Shown: piece after piece, positions 23,136 through 35,520 of the stretch
Layout of the letters: every line of letters begins with the position of its first letter
Position numbering within the stretch: position 1 is the stretch's first letter
The notes under the pieces: generated by a model
Seen by the model: the letters and a program-made list of their open reading frames with translations, nothing else
Told to the model about the DNA's origin: nothing
The model's database searches: none
NCBI GenBank assembly: GCA_037178975.1
Contig: JASJZH010000005.1
Location: 6,138,001-6,202,000 of the forward strand
Direction: 5' to 3'
DNA length: 64,000 bases
From: Oscheius tipulae
Lineage: Eukaryota; Nematoda; Chromadorea; Rhabditida; Rhabditidae
Program-made: the position numbers and the translations under genes

Positions 23136-24934
23136 TCAAAGCTCAGTACCCTCGTCCACTTGTTGCACCACAGTATCCGCTCTTGGCTGTCTTTCGAAGG
23201 AGAACTCCTCCTCGACCTTTCCTCCCGGACTCTTCGATGGAGTCCACGGCGGTTCGGACATGCTCATCCGGACGACCTCGGTCGATTGTCGCAGACTGGC
23301 CAGCTCCGTCGACGATGATCTATGGTTACGTGGTCGACGCACCGAGACAAAGCTACAAATATTAATTAGAGAAGGAGAAGAAGGAAGCACCTGCTGTCTG
23401 AGTGGAGTTGCTCTCCCTGATAGCTGAATATGGGACGATTGCCGACCGGGATGTTCACCAAGAACTTCTTGATGGTCAGGCGGTACGGGGCGTAGATGAG
23501 GGCCGTGATCAGAGGATTAACGATCTGAAATAGGATATTGGTATAGTAGCAGCTAATAGATAGCATCTAATCTCTACAGTCTGACTACTGAGGGACCAAA
23601 GTCTATTTTGCATAAAATTAGTATTCGAGATGAACTAACCGGATTGACTGTCAGCAGGTAGATGAGTATCCAAGCTACCCAATTGACCATCTGCTTACCC
23701 TCGCAGCTCAGTTCTGACCATGTGAAAAGATGAATCCTGGCTATGTTCATGATCCTGTAGGGCAGAAGTGAACAGGAGGTCCAAGCAGTCGTGGCAAAGA
23801 TGAAAACCAACGATTTCACCTAAAAGTTTTCTGTTTCCAATCTCTGGAAAAGGATAACCTTCGTTTTAAAGGCGTTACTGTGCTGTCCACTAGAATTCCG
23901 CTTCTGTCTGGTCAGCTGGAAAAGATAGATGGAGACGATGAGAGATGAGGTGACTGGGAGGACACAAAACAGAATTAGGAAGATCTCATAATAGAACTTC
24001 TTGTCCCTGGCCATTTGAAGAGAACAGTCGAACTCGTAGATGTAGACGATGTTGAAGAGCCAGCAGTAGGATACGAAACTGAAATAAATCTAATCTTTTG
24101 GACTAGTAGCTAGTGCCGATAACTCGTAGTCCCTCTGACTCACCCAACGGAGAGCGCCCAAATGAGAAGGCAGAAAAAGATGGCCCGCTGTTTCGACATG
24201 GACCTGTCGTAATTGAGCGGCCATCGGAAGTAAATCAGCTTATCGACGTTAAGCATTGTCAAGGAGAGACCAGAGACCGCGAGTCCGATCCAATTGAAAT
24301 AATGCACGACAGCGCAGAGGTGAATCTGCTGGAGGAAGTCGTGCTTCCTTATCAAAAGCTCGTTTGGGTGGCAGAAGACTGTAAATCTGTTTCTGACCAA
24401 ATGGGAAACTGCTACCTGTGAGTATCAAGTCTCCAACCGTCATATTTAGGATAAAAAGATGCATGGTGTCGCCACTCCGTTTGAAGAGTTTGATGGCGCA
24501 AAAGATTACCATCACGTTGAAGACTGTCGCAGCCATGCTCGCTGCCAAGAGGAGATCATCTGTCTGTAAGGCAATTGTACTTTTGAAAGAATACGAAGAG
24601 CTTTTCGCTTCTATGGGGAACTTGTGAATTCTAACTCTCTCACTTCAAGAACTCCCCAAGACTCTCTCGATCGGTCAGGTGAAATGCCTTGAATACCGTA
24701 TAAAGTTTTTTCTAACTCTTTCACTCACTCTCTCCTCGATTCTATTGTAAAGCGTAGAACTATTCTTACCGTATACATGAAGACCATGAAGGCCTGATCG
24801 GTGAAGCAGTCTCCAGCCACTACTGTCTCTGTCGAGGTGGCTGCTGAAGACGTCGTTGCCACAATGACCTCCGTCGCGTGTTCGAAGATTGTCGAGGACG
24901 TAGTAGACATATTCCGGACCGAGTCGGACTCCAT
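23136..24934 (-). CDS. Class A (rhodopsin-like) GPCR with divergent DRY motif, orphan
   Basis: Seven exons: 24934-24770, 24563-24416, 24378-24144, 24078-23859, 23819-23640, 23524-23391 and 23352-23136, giving 432 residues. The N-terminus is Thr/Ser-rich and extracellular with NMS glycosylation potential. TM2 carries LNMTVGDL. TM3 starts after a Cys (IHLCAVV) that can pair with a Cys in loop 2 (EFDCSLQ). TM3 ends LNVDKLIYF where DRY is usual, TM6 has CSLLPYR, and TM7 is IVNPLITALIY in place of the plain NPxxY. A Ser-rich cytoplasmic tail follows. It ends 110 bp from the convergent KCNQ stop. Probably a peptide or biogenic-amine-type receptor; the ligand cannot be read from the sequence. Confidence 0.88.
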
Positions 24935-26750
24935 TTCGGGCCATCTACTGCTGCTCGGACGGACAGAATGCTCTAGAATCTACTGATTGCCTTCTCTCTA
25001 GGCGGGGAGACTGACCATAAGTGGCTGTCATCAATGGCAGTGACAGTGCCACAAGATTGGAGCTGATTTCGTCGTCTCTCAAAGACACACACGGATCTTC
25101 GGCGGGAGCACAAAGGAACTGAAAATTTTTTGAAAGTGAGGGTGGTGGACAGATGTTGGCACTTCTCGAGAGAATGAGAGAGAACACGATGGTGTAACGG
25201 AATGAGAGGATATTTTTAGTCGGAGACGATAAAATTGGCCTTTGCGCGAGAGAGAAGCTAATATCTTTTAGGATTTGTTTGCTCAATGGTCCAGCCGTTT
25301 TTTGAGAGTTTTTTGAGTTAATTAACGGTGTTAATGGCAAGGAATGAATGATCGAATCGGTAGATGTGTTGCCACAGTTCTAATCAATCCTTTATCATCC
25401 CTCGAGCCCTAGTGACCTCGTAACGACGCGTCAAGACATAAAGCTTAATGGCCTTTTTCACAAGGTCCTTATGAGCACAGGAAACACGTGGTTTGGAGAT
25501 TCTGAGAGTGAACAGTCTGTCCTTCTGGAAAGAAAGCAGATCCTTACAGATAGAAGTTCTGCTCCGCAAGAGAATTAAAGCCAGGTTGTAATAGTAGTTA
25601 TAGAGCAGAGATCTCATAGAACAACTATCCAGACTAAAACTAAACAGGAAAACCTCCCTTATGACAGTCAACCACAAAGTTGGTATGGAACACGAACAAT
25701 GTAAAACCAAGCGTATTTTTTAGGAATATAAATTAAGTAAGCTGAAACGGTTAGAATGGCGAAAGAAAGAACAACCTGAAGACTAGAATATGTCTCAAGG
25801 TCTATAACATGTGAGAAAATAAAGTCGATCAGGAAAGTTAGTTTTGAAATCGATACTAACAAACAGGGGAGGAGATCAAACGGATCGTCTTCCGGCCAGG
25901 AAAAAGAGTGATGGTGTTGTTGCAACACAGATTGAATTATCACTCTCGTGTGTTGGCAGAAACTGTTTCTCACGTGGGTTTACCGTAAAAATTAGTGTGG
26001 TGGTCAGGAAAAAGAGAGAGAGACAGAGAGGAGGTGGACGAAAACCAGTGGGGACCCGCCACGAGACCGTAACTAATCCCTTTAGGGAAGATAACATGAC
26101 GAATTGTGTAAAAAGAAGAGGAGATCTTAAAAGATCGAACTGGGAGAGAGAGGATCCCCGGAAGTTCTGACTCTCTGTCTCTTTCTGCTGCCCTGCAGCT
26201 GCACAGTTCTCGACTTCCGGTGCCGCGCGACTAATTCGATCAGCCGGACCCGCTTTTGTGGCCAAATTATTTATTTCACTCCTCTTCCTCTCTCTGTCTC
26301 TCGTGGTGGCAGAGAGAAATCAATGCCTGTAAACTATTCGGGGCTCAGAGCTGAAAGTTGATACTTGGAGACTGAAGAACTGGATTAACCTGACACTTCC
26401 CAAATGCAGTCTCTTACTCTCTCCTCCAGTTTAAGCCCATCATTTGAGAAGACGACATTGCCGTTCATTGTTCACTATTCAGGGGCGGTTCGTGGATAGG
26501 AGTGCTGCTCCCATCTAGCCATCCACGCAAGAGATTAACGACAGGACGGAAAAGTAAGAGAAAGAGTCAGTCCAAAAGTGGTTTGGGTAGAGACACAACA
26601 TATAGGACTTGGGCCCAGGTAGAGGTAGGTGATGAGGAAACAGCCATCCAGTACGAGCAGCAAGGTGATTTTCGCTGATGTCTTATTCAATTGGCAATAA
26701 AAAAAGTTCCCAAGAAGAACTTTTTTTTCACAAAGTTTGAATGGTTGAAA
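24935..26750. other. Non-coding region upstream of the GPCR
   Basis: No convincing exon on either strand. It presumably holds the GPCR promoter and 5' UTR. Open frames are short and of mixed, non-coding composition. Confidence 0.45.
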
Positions 26751-26769
26751 GGAAGTCACTTGACCGGAC

Positions 26770-27352
26770 TACTTTATGAGCCTTTGCATCTACCGTCAAC
26801 AGGAGAAGAAGCCAGAAGAGCTACAGCAGCAGCCAGCAGCTTCACCTCGTTATCAGACCCCTCCAACCGGCCCTGCTTTGAAGGCCGAGGCGAGAAATCT
26901 GTCTGCGAGACTGGAAAAGGACAGACAAGAGAGTCAAGAGACAAGGGACAGAGTGAGGCACAGTCAGCAGAGACAGATCAAAGGAGAGAGTCGGAACGAC
27001 ACCATGGAGAAAAGACCAGACAATCGGTCTCCAGACGGAATCAAGTCGGACGAGGCGCAGAAGAATGAAAAAAGGCGGAAAAGAAGGAAAAGAAGAAGCT
27101 GCCGAGAAGAAGCCCCTCCTTCCAGCAGAAGAAAGTCGACGACACGGACTTTGAGAAGGTAGCCGCCCGAGCAAGCCAGCTCTGGCCAACAAGAGGAAGA
27201 AGAGTCGAATCATCGAGCAGATGATGGCGGAGAGACTGAACAAGAAGAATCAGGAAATGGCCCTCAACCGGACAACCGAAAGTCCCGGGCAGACTGAAAA
27301 AGACGACTCGAACATGACGACGAGCACGGACACGACCACGGGACAAGACTGA
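26770..27352 (+). other. Purine-rich, Lys/Glu/Arg-rich coding-like segment with frame breaks
   Basis: The plus strand is unusually purine-rich and gives long Lys/Arg/Glu/Gln-rich open stretches. The best are an open frame ending near 27162 and another ending in a TGA at about 27350 that reads RIIEQMMAERLNKKNQEM followed by a Thr-rich tail. The two lie in different frames. No usable intron separates them: a candidate GT-AG pair would leave about 17 nt. An AATAAA follows at 27371. I do not recognise a family. It may be a degenerate gene, a 3' exon of an unseen gene, or simple-sequence DNA. Confidence 0.3.
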
Positions 27353-28113
27353 GTAAGGTCAGAAGCGGAGAATAAATGCATTTCGATAAGTTTCTTTCGT
27401 TTTCCACCAGAATGTGGCGGCGAACTCCGTACCATTTTTGACAGAGCAGAGATTCTGACCATTTCCGTAGTTCTAATTCAAACTCTTATTCAAACTAATA
27501 TGCCCCCTTCTTGTTCTATGATACTCTTGGAACTTGGACCTGGTCATGGTTTCTAAAGTTCTCTGTAGTCTCGTCAAAGATTCAGGCTCGCGATTTCTCT
27601 CCACTCTTGTTGTTCTGTGATAAGGGCTCCTTTACGCTCCTTTTTCCACGATCGTTACCCAAAAGCGTCAATAAGATTCGAACAATGGTGTGATACCTCT
27701 TCAAAAACATATACTCACTGTATGTGTGCAAAAAAACACGTTCCCGATCAATGTTTTCTTCCCCAAACCCACTTCACAAAAATGCTGATAGTCGTTTGGT
27801 CAGTTGATAGACAGCTTTGTGCTTGGACGCTGATTGGCACCTCTTCTAGAGATAAGATTTGAACAGAAAAATGGATAGGTATTCCTGACTATTCTGACTA
27901 GACTCTTTAATGGAAATTCTCCAAAACATGAAATTTCCAAATCTATTTTGGTCAAAGACAATCTGTCGTCAGGAGTACAAAGTTAGGTCGGGTCCGTCCT
28001 GTCCACTCCTTCCAGTCGGATGGACCACGAGATAGTCGCCAGTCAGATAAGAGTACCCCTTTAAAAAGAACACATCTGATAAGAAAAGCAGCGTCGCCAC
28101 TGCTCCCCTCAAA
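27353..28113. other. Intergenic region upstream of cathepsin B
   Basis: About 760 bp with no coding exon that I can support. It probably contains the cathepsin B promoter. No TATA box or GATA-type gut site stands out clearly. Confidence 0.4.
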
Positions 28114-29640
28114 ATGGTGAGTCTTTTATGGTGGTCCGAAGCTAAGTCTTATTCAGAAAGTGTTAGTGGCGTTGTGCCTACTCGGCACGGCCTTTGCTTA
28201 TATCGACTCGGGTTCAGAAGAAGCAGCTCCGGCTCCTCGACGTGTCCTGAGAGTTTCTACTCTTGGTGAGTTGGCTTTCGATAGAACTCGCTCCTTTTTT
28301 TTGTGCAATCTTTGTCTATTATACGTCACGGAATCTTTCCTTTCCAACTGACTTATCGGCGAATCACTCAACAACTTGTAAACACAGATTGCCAAAATGC
28401 TAGAATTGCATATCTGAAATAGGTGGATAAGACTATCTCTTCCTCTTTTCTCTCCTCAGTATTCACTTTCAGAAAAGTACCGTAACCGCCAAATCAGTAC
28501 CGAAGCCGAGGAACTGACCGGCGACGAGCTGGTCGACTATATCAATGACAACCAGAAGCTCTGGACAGCCAAGCCCCAGAGACGATTCCTTGGAAAGACC
28601 GAGAAGGCCAAATGGGGACTGATGGGAGTCAACAACGTGAGGCTTTCCGTCGAGGCCAAGAAGCATCTCTCCTCGACCAAGGATCTCGATATTGACATTC
28701 CGGAGAGCTTCGATTCTAGAACCCAGTGGCCCGAGTGTGATTCCATTAAGGCTATTAGGGATCAGTCTAGTTGCGGAAGTTGCTGGGCTTTTGGAGCTGT
28801 TGAGGCCATGAGCGACAGAATCTGCATTGCGACCAATGGACAGACTCAGGTTACTCTCTCGGCTGACGACCTCCTGTCCTGTTGCAGAAGCTGCGGATTC
28901 GGGTAAGCAAGACAGAAAGACAGATTGACCGACAGGCACATTATCTGGAACCGCGTGACCGATAAGTCTGTTTTCAGATGCAATGGAGGTGATCCCCTCT
29001 CGGCCTGGAAGTACTGGGTGAAAGATGGAATCGTCACTGGATCCAACTACACTGCCAAGAATGGCTGCAAGCCGTATCCCTTCCCTCCCTGCGAGCACCA
29101 TTCGAAGAAGACCCACTTCGACCCCTGTCCTCACGACCTCTATCCCACTCCCAAGTGCGAGAAGAAGTGTGTCGATGACTATTCGGACAAGACCTACTCC
29201 GAGGACAAGTTCTACGGTCGCAGTGCTTACGGAGTCAAGAACAACGTCGAAGCCATCCAGAAAGAACTCATGACTCACGGACCCCTGGAGATTGCCTTCG
29301 AGGTCTACGAGGACTTTTTGAACTACGATGGAGGAGTCTACGTCCATACTGGTGGAAAGCTAGGCGGTGGACATGCTGTCAAACTCATCGGATGGGGAGT
29401 TGATCAGGGTAAGAGTCAGCGGACATCTTGAACCCCATATATTTTCTAGGCATGCCCTACTGGCTTGTTGCCAACTCTTGGAACACTGACTGGGGAGAGG
29501 ATGGTTTCTTCCGTATCCTCCGTGGAGTCGACGAATGTGGAATTGAGAGCGGTGTTGTGGGAGGAGTGCCCCGCGTCAATACCGTTCCTCGCCGCCGTCT
29601 CCATGTTCACCGTCGCACAGTCGACGATGAAGACAACTAA
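28114..29640 (+). CDS. cpr: Cathepsin B-like cysteine protease (CPR family)
   Basis: Secreted or lysosomal papain-family protease; in nematodes typically made in the gut for digestion. Coding exons: 28114-28116 (the ATG alone), 28157-28265, 28473-28902, 28978-29408 and 29450-29640, giving 387 residues. A signal peptide ([15 protein letters not shown]) precedes the pro-region. The mature enzyme starts near [14 protein letters not shown]. Catalytic Cys is in [15 protein letters not shown], His in [12 protein letters not shown] and Asn in [15 protein letters not shown]. The occluding loop ([14 protein letters not shown]) gives cathepsin B its dipeptidyl-carboxypeptidase activity, and both of its His are present. 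The basic tail [17 protein letters not shown] after the normal C-terminus is unusual. The first coding exon is just the start codon. Confidence 0.95.
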
Positions 29641-29742
29641 TTGCATATTTGTGAATATTCTCTTTTGGATTTATTAAAGGATTGAACCTTAACCGGTACG
29701 CACGAGATCACAAATTATATACAGGATACTTTTTCTGGATAT

Positions 29743-31022
29743 CTAAAGGGCTGAATCTTTGTGATGACGGTCAATGACGCCCTCGGTACGGAAAAATGCG
29801 GTTATCAGTCCTTCAGCCACAAAGAGACCACACGACAGGAGCGAAAATATCTAAATTTGGACGTTACACACGAGATTTGCAACTCACTCCGGCCAAAGCC
29901 CAACCGTTGATAGCGCACTGGGCTGACATGTCGGCTACGGCGTTTTGGATGTAGTAGTCGTCGACCCAGGGACAGGTACTGTAGTGCATTTCCAGGCCGA
30001 AGACGAAGAGGGAGAAGGGAACTGCTCCGAAAGAATAGAACATGCTCTGGAATGAAAGAATTGTAGATAATCCTGAAACAGTCTCTCAGTTTCTTTACTA
30101 GGTCTGTCATTCTGTATCTCTAGATTCGAACTAGTGAAGAATCAATTGTTGCTGGGTTTTCTAGTGAACAAACTCCTACCGTTATCCGCGACGACGGCTT
30201 CCGACACACGTGTACCAGTTGCAGACAGATGGTTGTCATGAGAAGGAAAATGGTTATAGCCGCTGCCAGGTATTGACCATTCAGTTGCATAAGGGCAAAC
30301 GTCGCAGGTAGATCTTCGGCTGCCTCATTATTGTAAGTCCATTTCTCCGCCGTCAGAAGTAGATCCTGAAATTGTGTTTTTGTCTTGTCATAGACACGTC
30401 CTAAGCAGGAACTGGTTAGAGGATAATGCTGTTGTTTTATTAATAGAGCTTCGCGAATGAGAGACGTAGTTGGTAAATTAGAGGAATGTGGATGTTTTCG
30501 GGAAAACAGAGCAGAAGGAGGATTAGCGACAGGAAGAGAATACTCACTTTATAGCCGCCGTCTCCTGGAGCTTGATACTTTCCAAATCCGGTAAAAACTA
30601 GGGCGTTTATTAAAACCAGTAGTATCTGAATTCAAGTTCTCCCCATTTCTCTAAATACACAAACCATGTTGGCCATTCTCAAGGAGAACGTAATTTTGCC
30701 ACCAGAAATCTCCGTCTGTCGTCGGCCATCAACCTCGCTCTCCAGGGCCTGAATCATAATCCGAATTAGCTCCTGACTCTAGGTTTTCATTCAGGCAGAA
30801 CGAACAACAACCGAACAGTCTGATCGCTTCTTTTAATGACGCGGTAACCTGAGCAGCTGGACAAAATTAGAACAGGTTTCGGTGAACGCGCGAGCGAGAT
30901 ACTCATTCGCAAGTTTGAGCGGCAAAAAGATATATTTATACCTGAGCCACGAGGATAAGTCGGTTTAGGGTTCCTGTCGACACTTTGCGATCTTTGGCAG
31001 GCCGAGACGAGTCGGCTTTTGA
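29743..31022 (-). CDS. Unrecognised four-transmembrane protein (5' end missing)
   Basis: Six exons in frame on the minus strand: 31022-30942, 30747-30664, 30625-30548, 30365-30180, 30046-29888 and 29850-29743. They encode about 230 residues ending HHKDSAL. Four hydrophobic segments: MANMILLVLINALVFTGFG, YLAAAITIFLLMTTICLQLV, MFYSFGAVPFSLFVFGL, and GWALAGIFSLLSCGLFVAEG. A loop with GGYKDLLLTAEKWTYNNEAA lies between TM1 and TM2, and an extracellular-type CPWVDDYYIQNAVAD loop follows TM3. The layout resembles MARVEL/TMEM179-like tetraspan proteins, but I cannot assign a family. The first exon found begins in mid-protein (phase 0). The gene is convergent with cathepsin B, ending about 100 bp from it. 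Confidence 0.7.
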
Positions 31023-34000
31023 CTGAAATAGATACGGTTAGGGAGAGACACATTGACGTAAACTTCTTTTCGGTTTTGGTACAAACAATATACAACCGGA
31101 AAGCTCAAGATTCCATTTGAACGACATGAAGTACGGTCTCTTGACCAATCTTCGAGAGCCCAAGAAGAGACTTTCGATAAGTAAAAGTGCTGAGGATCAA
31201 ATGATAGGGAAGGATAGAATGAGAGGTGAAAACAGAAAGAGTGGCCTTAAGATGATATAAAGTTCCATTTCAACTAAAACCCCTTTTACGTCAGACCTCT
31301 GGCAATTCTTGATAACATCGAGCATTTTGTTTTCCATTATGCTGAGAGATTTACAGATTACCAGAAGTTTAAAACTAAAACTCACTTATAGGATCAGTGC
31401 ACCGTCATCGCACGAAAGAGTCTAACAGCGACCAAAACCCTCAACTATTCTAACGAATGTTCCCGGGACACCCATAGGAACATAGGTAAGTGGATGCATA
31501 ATGTATCGGTCAAAAAGCAGACATAAGATATTTTCAGAGGATATAATTCTTTGGAGCAGTGTAAAAGTCGTAATGAATGAAGCGAGGTTCTTAAGAGAGT
31601 CTGAGCTACATAGCAGTTCAAGAAAGACACAGTGAATGTTTTGAAGTCTCCTGAGCTAACTCTCTTCAGCCTCTTCAAGAAGAGCGCATGAATCTTTCCA
31701 TATCCGGCTGAGGTAGTCGAGCAAGAGAGAGGGGCTACGAAAACCAAGAGTAAACTAAGAGGGAGACTGGAGCGAACAAGTCGTTTTCTAAATTTCCGGA
31801 CAGATTTCCGTCGTCGATCCGCCGAGAGAGCTAATACCCACTCGGCATCAAAACAAACGAAGACATCAGATTTTTGATGTATTCTGGGACCAATCAAAAA
31901 AGTTTTGCAAAAAAATACACGAGTTTTAGAGGATCTGAGCCACATCAGATGGGGACAATTGACTGATTTATTCATCAGGATCGAGTCCGGAAATAGCACG
32001 CGAGAGGACAGAAATAGACTTTGGAGAAGCTGCTGCTGCCCTAATTGTCAGCCATTCTGTGAGGAACGCGAGAAAGTTTGTTCGAGAAAGATGAACAACA
32101 TGGAAAAGAAGGGAGGTCTGGGAACGGAAATTGAGGAAATGAAGAGGGTTGAGAAGAGTCATGTTGTCAAGAAAACCAATCAGTAGAAGTTCAAGTGTTA
32201 CAACTTCTACAAAATGTTCTGTTTAGTCAATTAATTTTGATGGATTTAGAACATAAGTAAAACTGAAATTGCAAACAAATAAAACAAACTAATGTTTAAT
32301 TAAAAGTTTAAGCAATTAGATAGTCCATATCAAAACAGCTTCGAATCGTTTGGCAGGACTACAGAGAGTGGCTAGAATACAACAAGATATTAAACTGTTA
32401 CTTAACTATGGCTAAGTTCGTTATGATTGCGTACCTCAAAAAGCGGCTCACGGGTAGATTTCTACGTTGGAGCCCACGCGAAAACCTAACATTTTACAGT
32501 TGGACACCGTGATCAAGTGGATGTTCCCACTAATCACAGTTGGCTCGAGTCCAGAGATTCGAACCGTAATCCAAATACAGATGACTTAAAAGTGTGGATC
32601 CGGCAATAATCTACTCTCTAGGCTTCGAATACTATAACGAGAAGACATTAACGTGTCTACGATGATATTGCTCTCGTCATTGCCTTCAATACCAACTCAC
32701 AGATTTTTCCTTTTCTTCAAGACGAGAGTATGATGTAGCTGGATCCATATTCAGGAGGAGACTGAGGGAATTCCTAAGTCCTCTTGGATAATCAGGAGAA
32801 CGGATTATCAGCAATCTGAGCTGAGCCAATATGGAGTGGATTAGAGGAGAAGGAGAGAGCTCCGCCCTTCACCGGTCGCTCACAAGATTCAACGCGCCAT
32901 TAGACGCCCATTACGCCAATTAGCAATGAACACACGCGCGTGAGCACAGAAGGGGAGAAGATATACATTGATTTAAGAAGTCCTTAAGAAGAAGATTGAA
33001 ATATGAGCTCTTGGTCAAAGTTTCGTGAGTCTTTGGCGTGCAACTGGCCCATTCTCTAATCTCTTGAAGAGGCAGGAAGTGGAATTCGGAATGAGACATT
33101 AGCTCTAAGGGTAATCTGCTCTTCTTGGAGGAGGGTTCTGCAGGTTTAAGATTAACTTGGAAAGCGTTTTATGAGGAAAATTAAAAATCTTGCCCGCCAT
33201 CTTCAGTCCATAGTTCTGAACTATACTGGTGGACATGCACCCTCTACTACGTCTCTTTGATTCCAATTATAGAAGAGAATTGAGGAGCAAATGCTAGTAC
33301 CATGGTACATTGAGTCAGTTGGGAAGTCTAGACAAGATACATAGCTAATGGCAGTTCTTCTAATCGTAGTTGTATGTCACCAATAGGAAGATATTTTTCG
33401 CAACTAGAGATGTTCCAATCGGCTAGTCTACTTTGCACAAGCGCAACGAAGCCAATTATACGAGACGACGTAGAAGCTATCATATGGACCAGTGTACATC
33501 ATATTACTAAAAACGAACCACTGTCGTAGAGGGAATGCCGCTGCCAGTGCTGGTTTCAGCCGTCACACCAGTATCAGACATTTGGACGAAAAGAGAGAGA
33601 AAGAGCACCTGTCCCGGCGATGATTGTTTCTCTCTAGCTCCTCAGCTGGCAGGTAGCGAAAAAAGGGCGGACTAGGTACAGCTCTGACGCTTGACATATT
33701 TTTCATGGGATCGCATTCAACCGTGTTCTTATCGGGATGAGGTAGCAGAGTTCCTGCTTAAAGGTACTCTGACATTGCGAGTGTATGGGTGTCTCCGGGC
33801 ACGACTTTTGTAGTTAGGTTCCGCGAAGAAAATCGCTGAAAATCAATCTTTCACATTTTCATAATTTAAAAAATGTGATTAATCGGCTCAGCGTCGAAAA
33901 CTACGCTAGAAACATCCACTTCGACGTCAAAAATGACGAGAATAATGAAGAAAATTAAGGATACGCTATTCATCTCTCCTTTTTTTCTACATTTTTCTAT

Positions 34001-35520
34001 TTATTTTTGACGTCGAAGTAGACCTTTTTGAGAAATTTTTTGACGCTGAGTCGATTAAACACACTTAGAAGTCATGAAAACGAAAAATGCGAAAGATTAA
34101 TTTTCAGGGGAGTTCGCGGGACCCAACTACAAAAGTTATGCCCGGGGACGCCCATACATCCGCAATACCACTGCTCCTTTAAATTACAATGAACCAATGG
34201 ATCAGTGATTGCTACTTTCTGAAATCCATCAAAGATCCAAAAGTCCAACCGAATTGCAAATGGTGTAGGCGTAAATGATTCGAATTATACACAAGACCCG
34301 ACTTATAATGTGAAAATTAGACTAGTTCTATTCCGGGAAGAGAAGCCATTCTCGAAAATCTCGGAAGATGACTTCCAGAGACCTGAACTGATGCTAATGA
34401 ATGCTAATTAGCGTAAGCCAGGTGTACGTTGAACATGCAATTAGGATTCACAGCTGGTACATGCTTCCGCTCACAAGGGTCAAGGTGAATGTTCTTCAAA
34501 AGAAGCTGTGGAGATTGAGAGGGTCGATTGGCTGAAAGAAGAGTCTCTGTACTTGACAGCTAGCTGTTTTATTCGTAGGCCCATGTAACTAAACTCCCAT
34601 TATTCAACCCATTTTTATATGCATTTGAATCTCGTTCCGGTTGGTGGAGGACCAGAAAAATAATTCACAAGTTTGTGTTAGTATCAGATTAAGGCAAAGA
34701 ATGGTTTGCAAAAAACAATAAAACATCTGATAGTTTTTTTTGGCAAATACTATGATGCAAATTTTATTTCCCTTCTTTTTATCAACCTGACAGCGTCAAA
34801 TGAACATTGGCTCAACAAACAGTATATTCATTAACAAGATATGATCTTATTTTTCTCAATACCTCCTTCTGGTCGTTGAGCCCTTTTAACAAGACGGTAC
34901 AGACTGAAATTTTCCCGCTGCTCGTTCATTCACAGCTCCAGCGGGCATCGAGTAGACTCTGTCCTCGAGAATGTAAGCTTTTCCTGGAACGACGTGGATT
35001 GAACCTGCTTGATAATCCACAGCTCCTTTGGGACAAGCAGCAGCTAAAGAGGGGAGAGAGAAACAGGATGACGGACTTCATTGCTGAGAGTGCAAGGTGT
35101 GTCAGGTCTTTTAAAGAGTCGTACAACAATGAAATCAAGTGACTGGGAGACATATTGAATTCAGTGAATTGACAAGGGTATTGTACTTCTAATTTCGATA
35201 CTGGTTGAACCGACGTCACAAAATTTAATATGGTTCAAGATACAGTCCTGTTCATTGTGTTAAATGGGGTTTAAAATGGGCCAAAACCGTTGCAGAACAC
35301 TTCGGATCGAGCCATACTACTGGTTCTCCTTCTGTTTCTCTTCGCGGATCTGGGACTATCCGAGAGATCTCATCCCAGAATGTGATATCAGGCATTGAGG
35401 ACAGCCCGAGGAAATCTCCTCTTGAGCCAAAAACGATTAATGGTTAAAACATCTCTTTGGGAAACGGCTGTAATATTGTGAGACAGTCGCACAATCCAGA
35501 CTAGATATCTTTTTTAGAGT
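31023..35520. other. Gene-poor AT-rich region
   Basis: About 4.5 kb without a convincing gene. A 184-codon minus-strand open frame at 31445-31999 has some hydrophobic stretches but no family motif. It contains the fold-back element at 33758-34182 and a small 9-bp hairpin near 32187-32214. The rest shows nothing I can name. Confidence 0.5.
33758..34182. mobile_element. Fold-back (palindromic) element, MITE-like
   Basis: The 425-bp segment is an almost complete inverted repeat. The left arm starts TTAAAGG and the right arm ends CCTTTAA. Matching internal blocks include TGTATGGG-GT-TC-CCGGGCA near both ends, ACTTTTGTAGTT, CTCAGCGTC, and CTTCGACGTCAAAAAT near the centre. By eye the arms are about 190 nt and roughly 75-80% identical. 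There is no open reading frame inside. Non-autonomous DNA transposons (MITEs) have this form. The ends suggest TTAA or TA target duplication, but the true boundary is uncertain. Confidence 0.75.

Noticed and set aside
28469-29347. 292-codon minus-strand open frame
   Set aside because: It is the exact antisense of the cathepsin B exons; the Leu/Val-rich composition is a shadow of the coding strand.
31445-31999. 184-codon minus-strand frame with hydrophobic stretches
   Set aside because: No family motif, no flanking splice sites or coding bias I can support; kept as non-coding.
32187-32214. Short perfect hairpin with 9-bp stem
   Set aside because: Stem too short for a miRNA precursor and expected by chance in AT-rich DNA.
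32540-32580. GGTTCGAATC-like sequence suggesting a tRNA T-loop (minus strand)
   Set aside because: The flanking bases do not form a T-stem or a cloverleaf.
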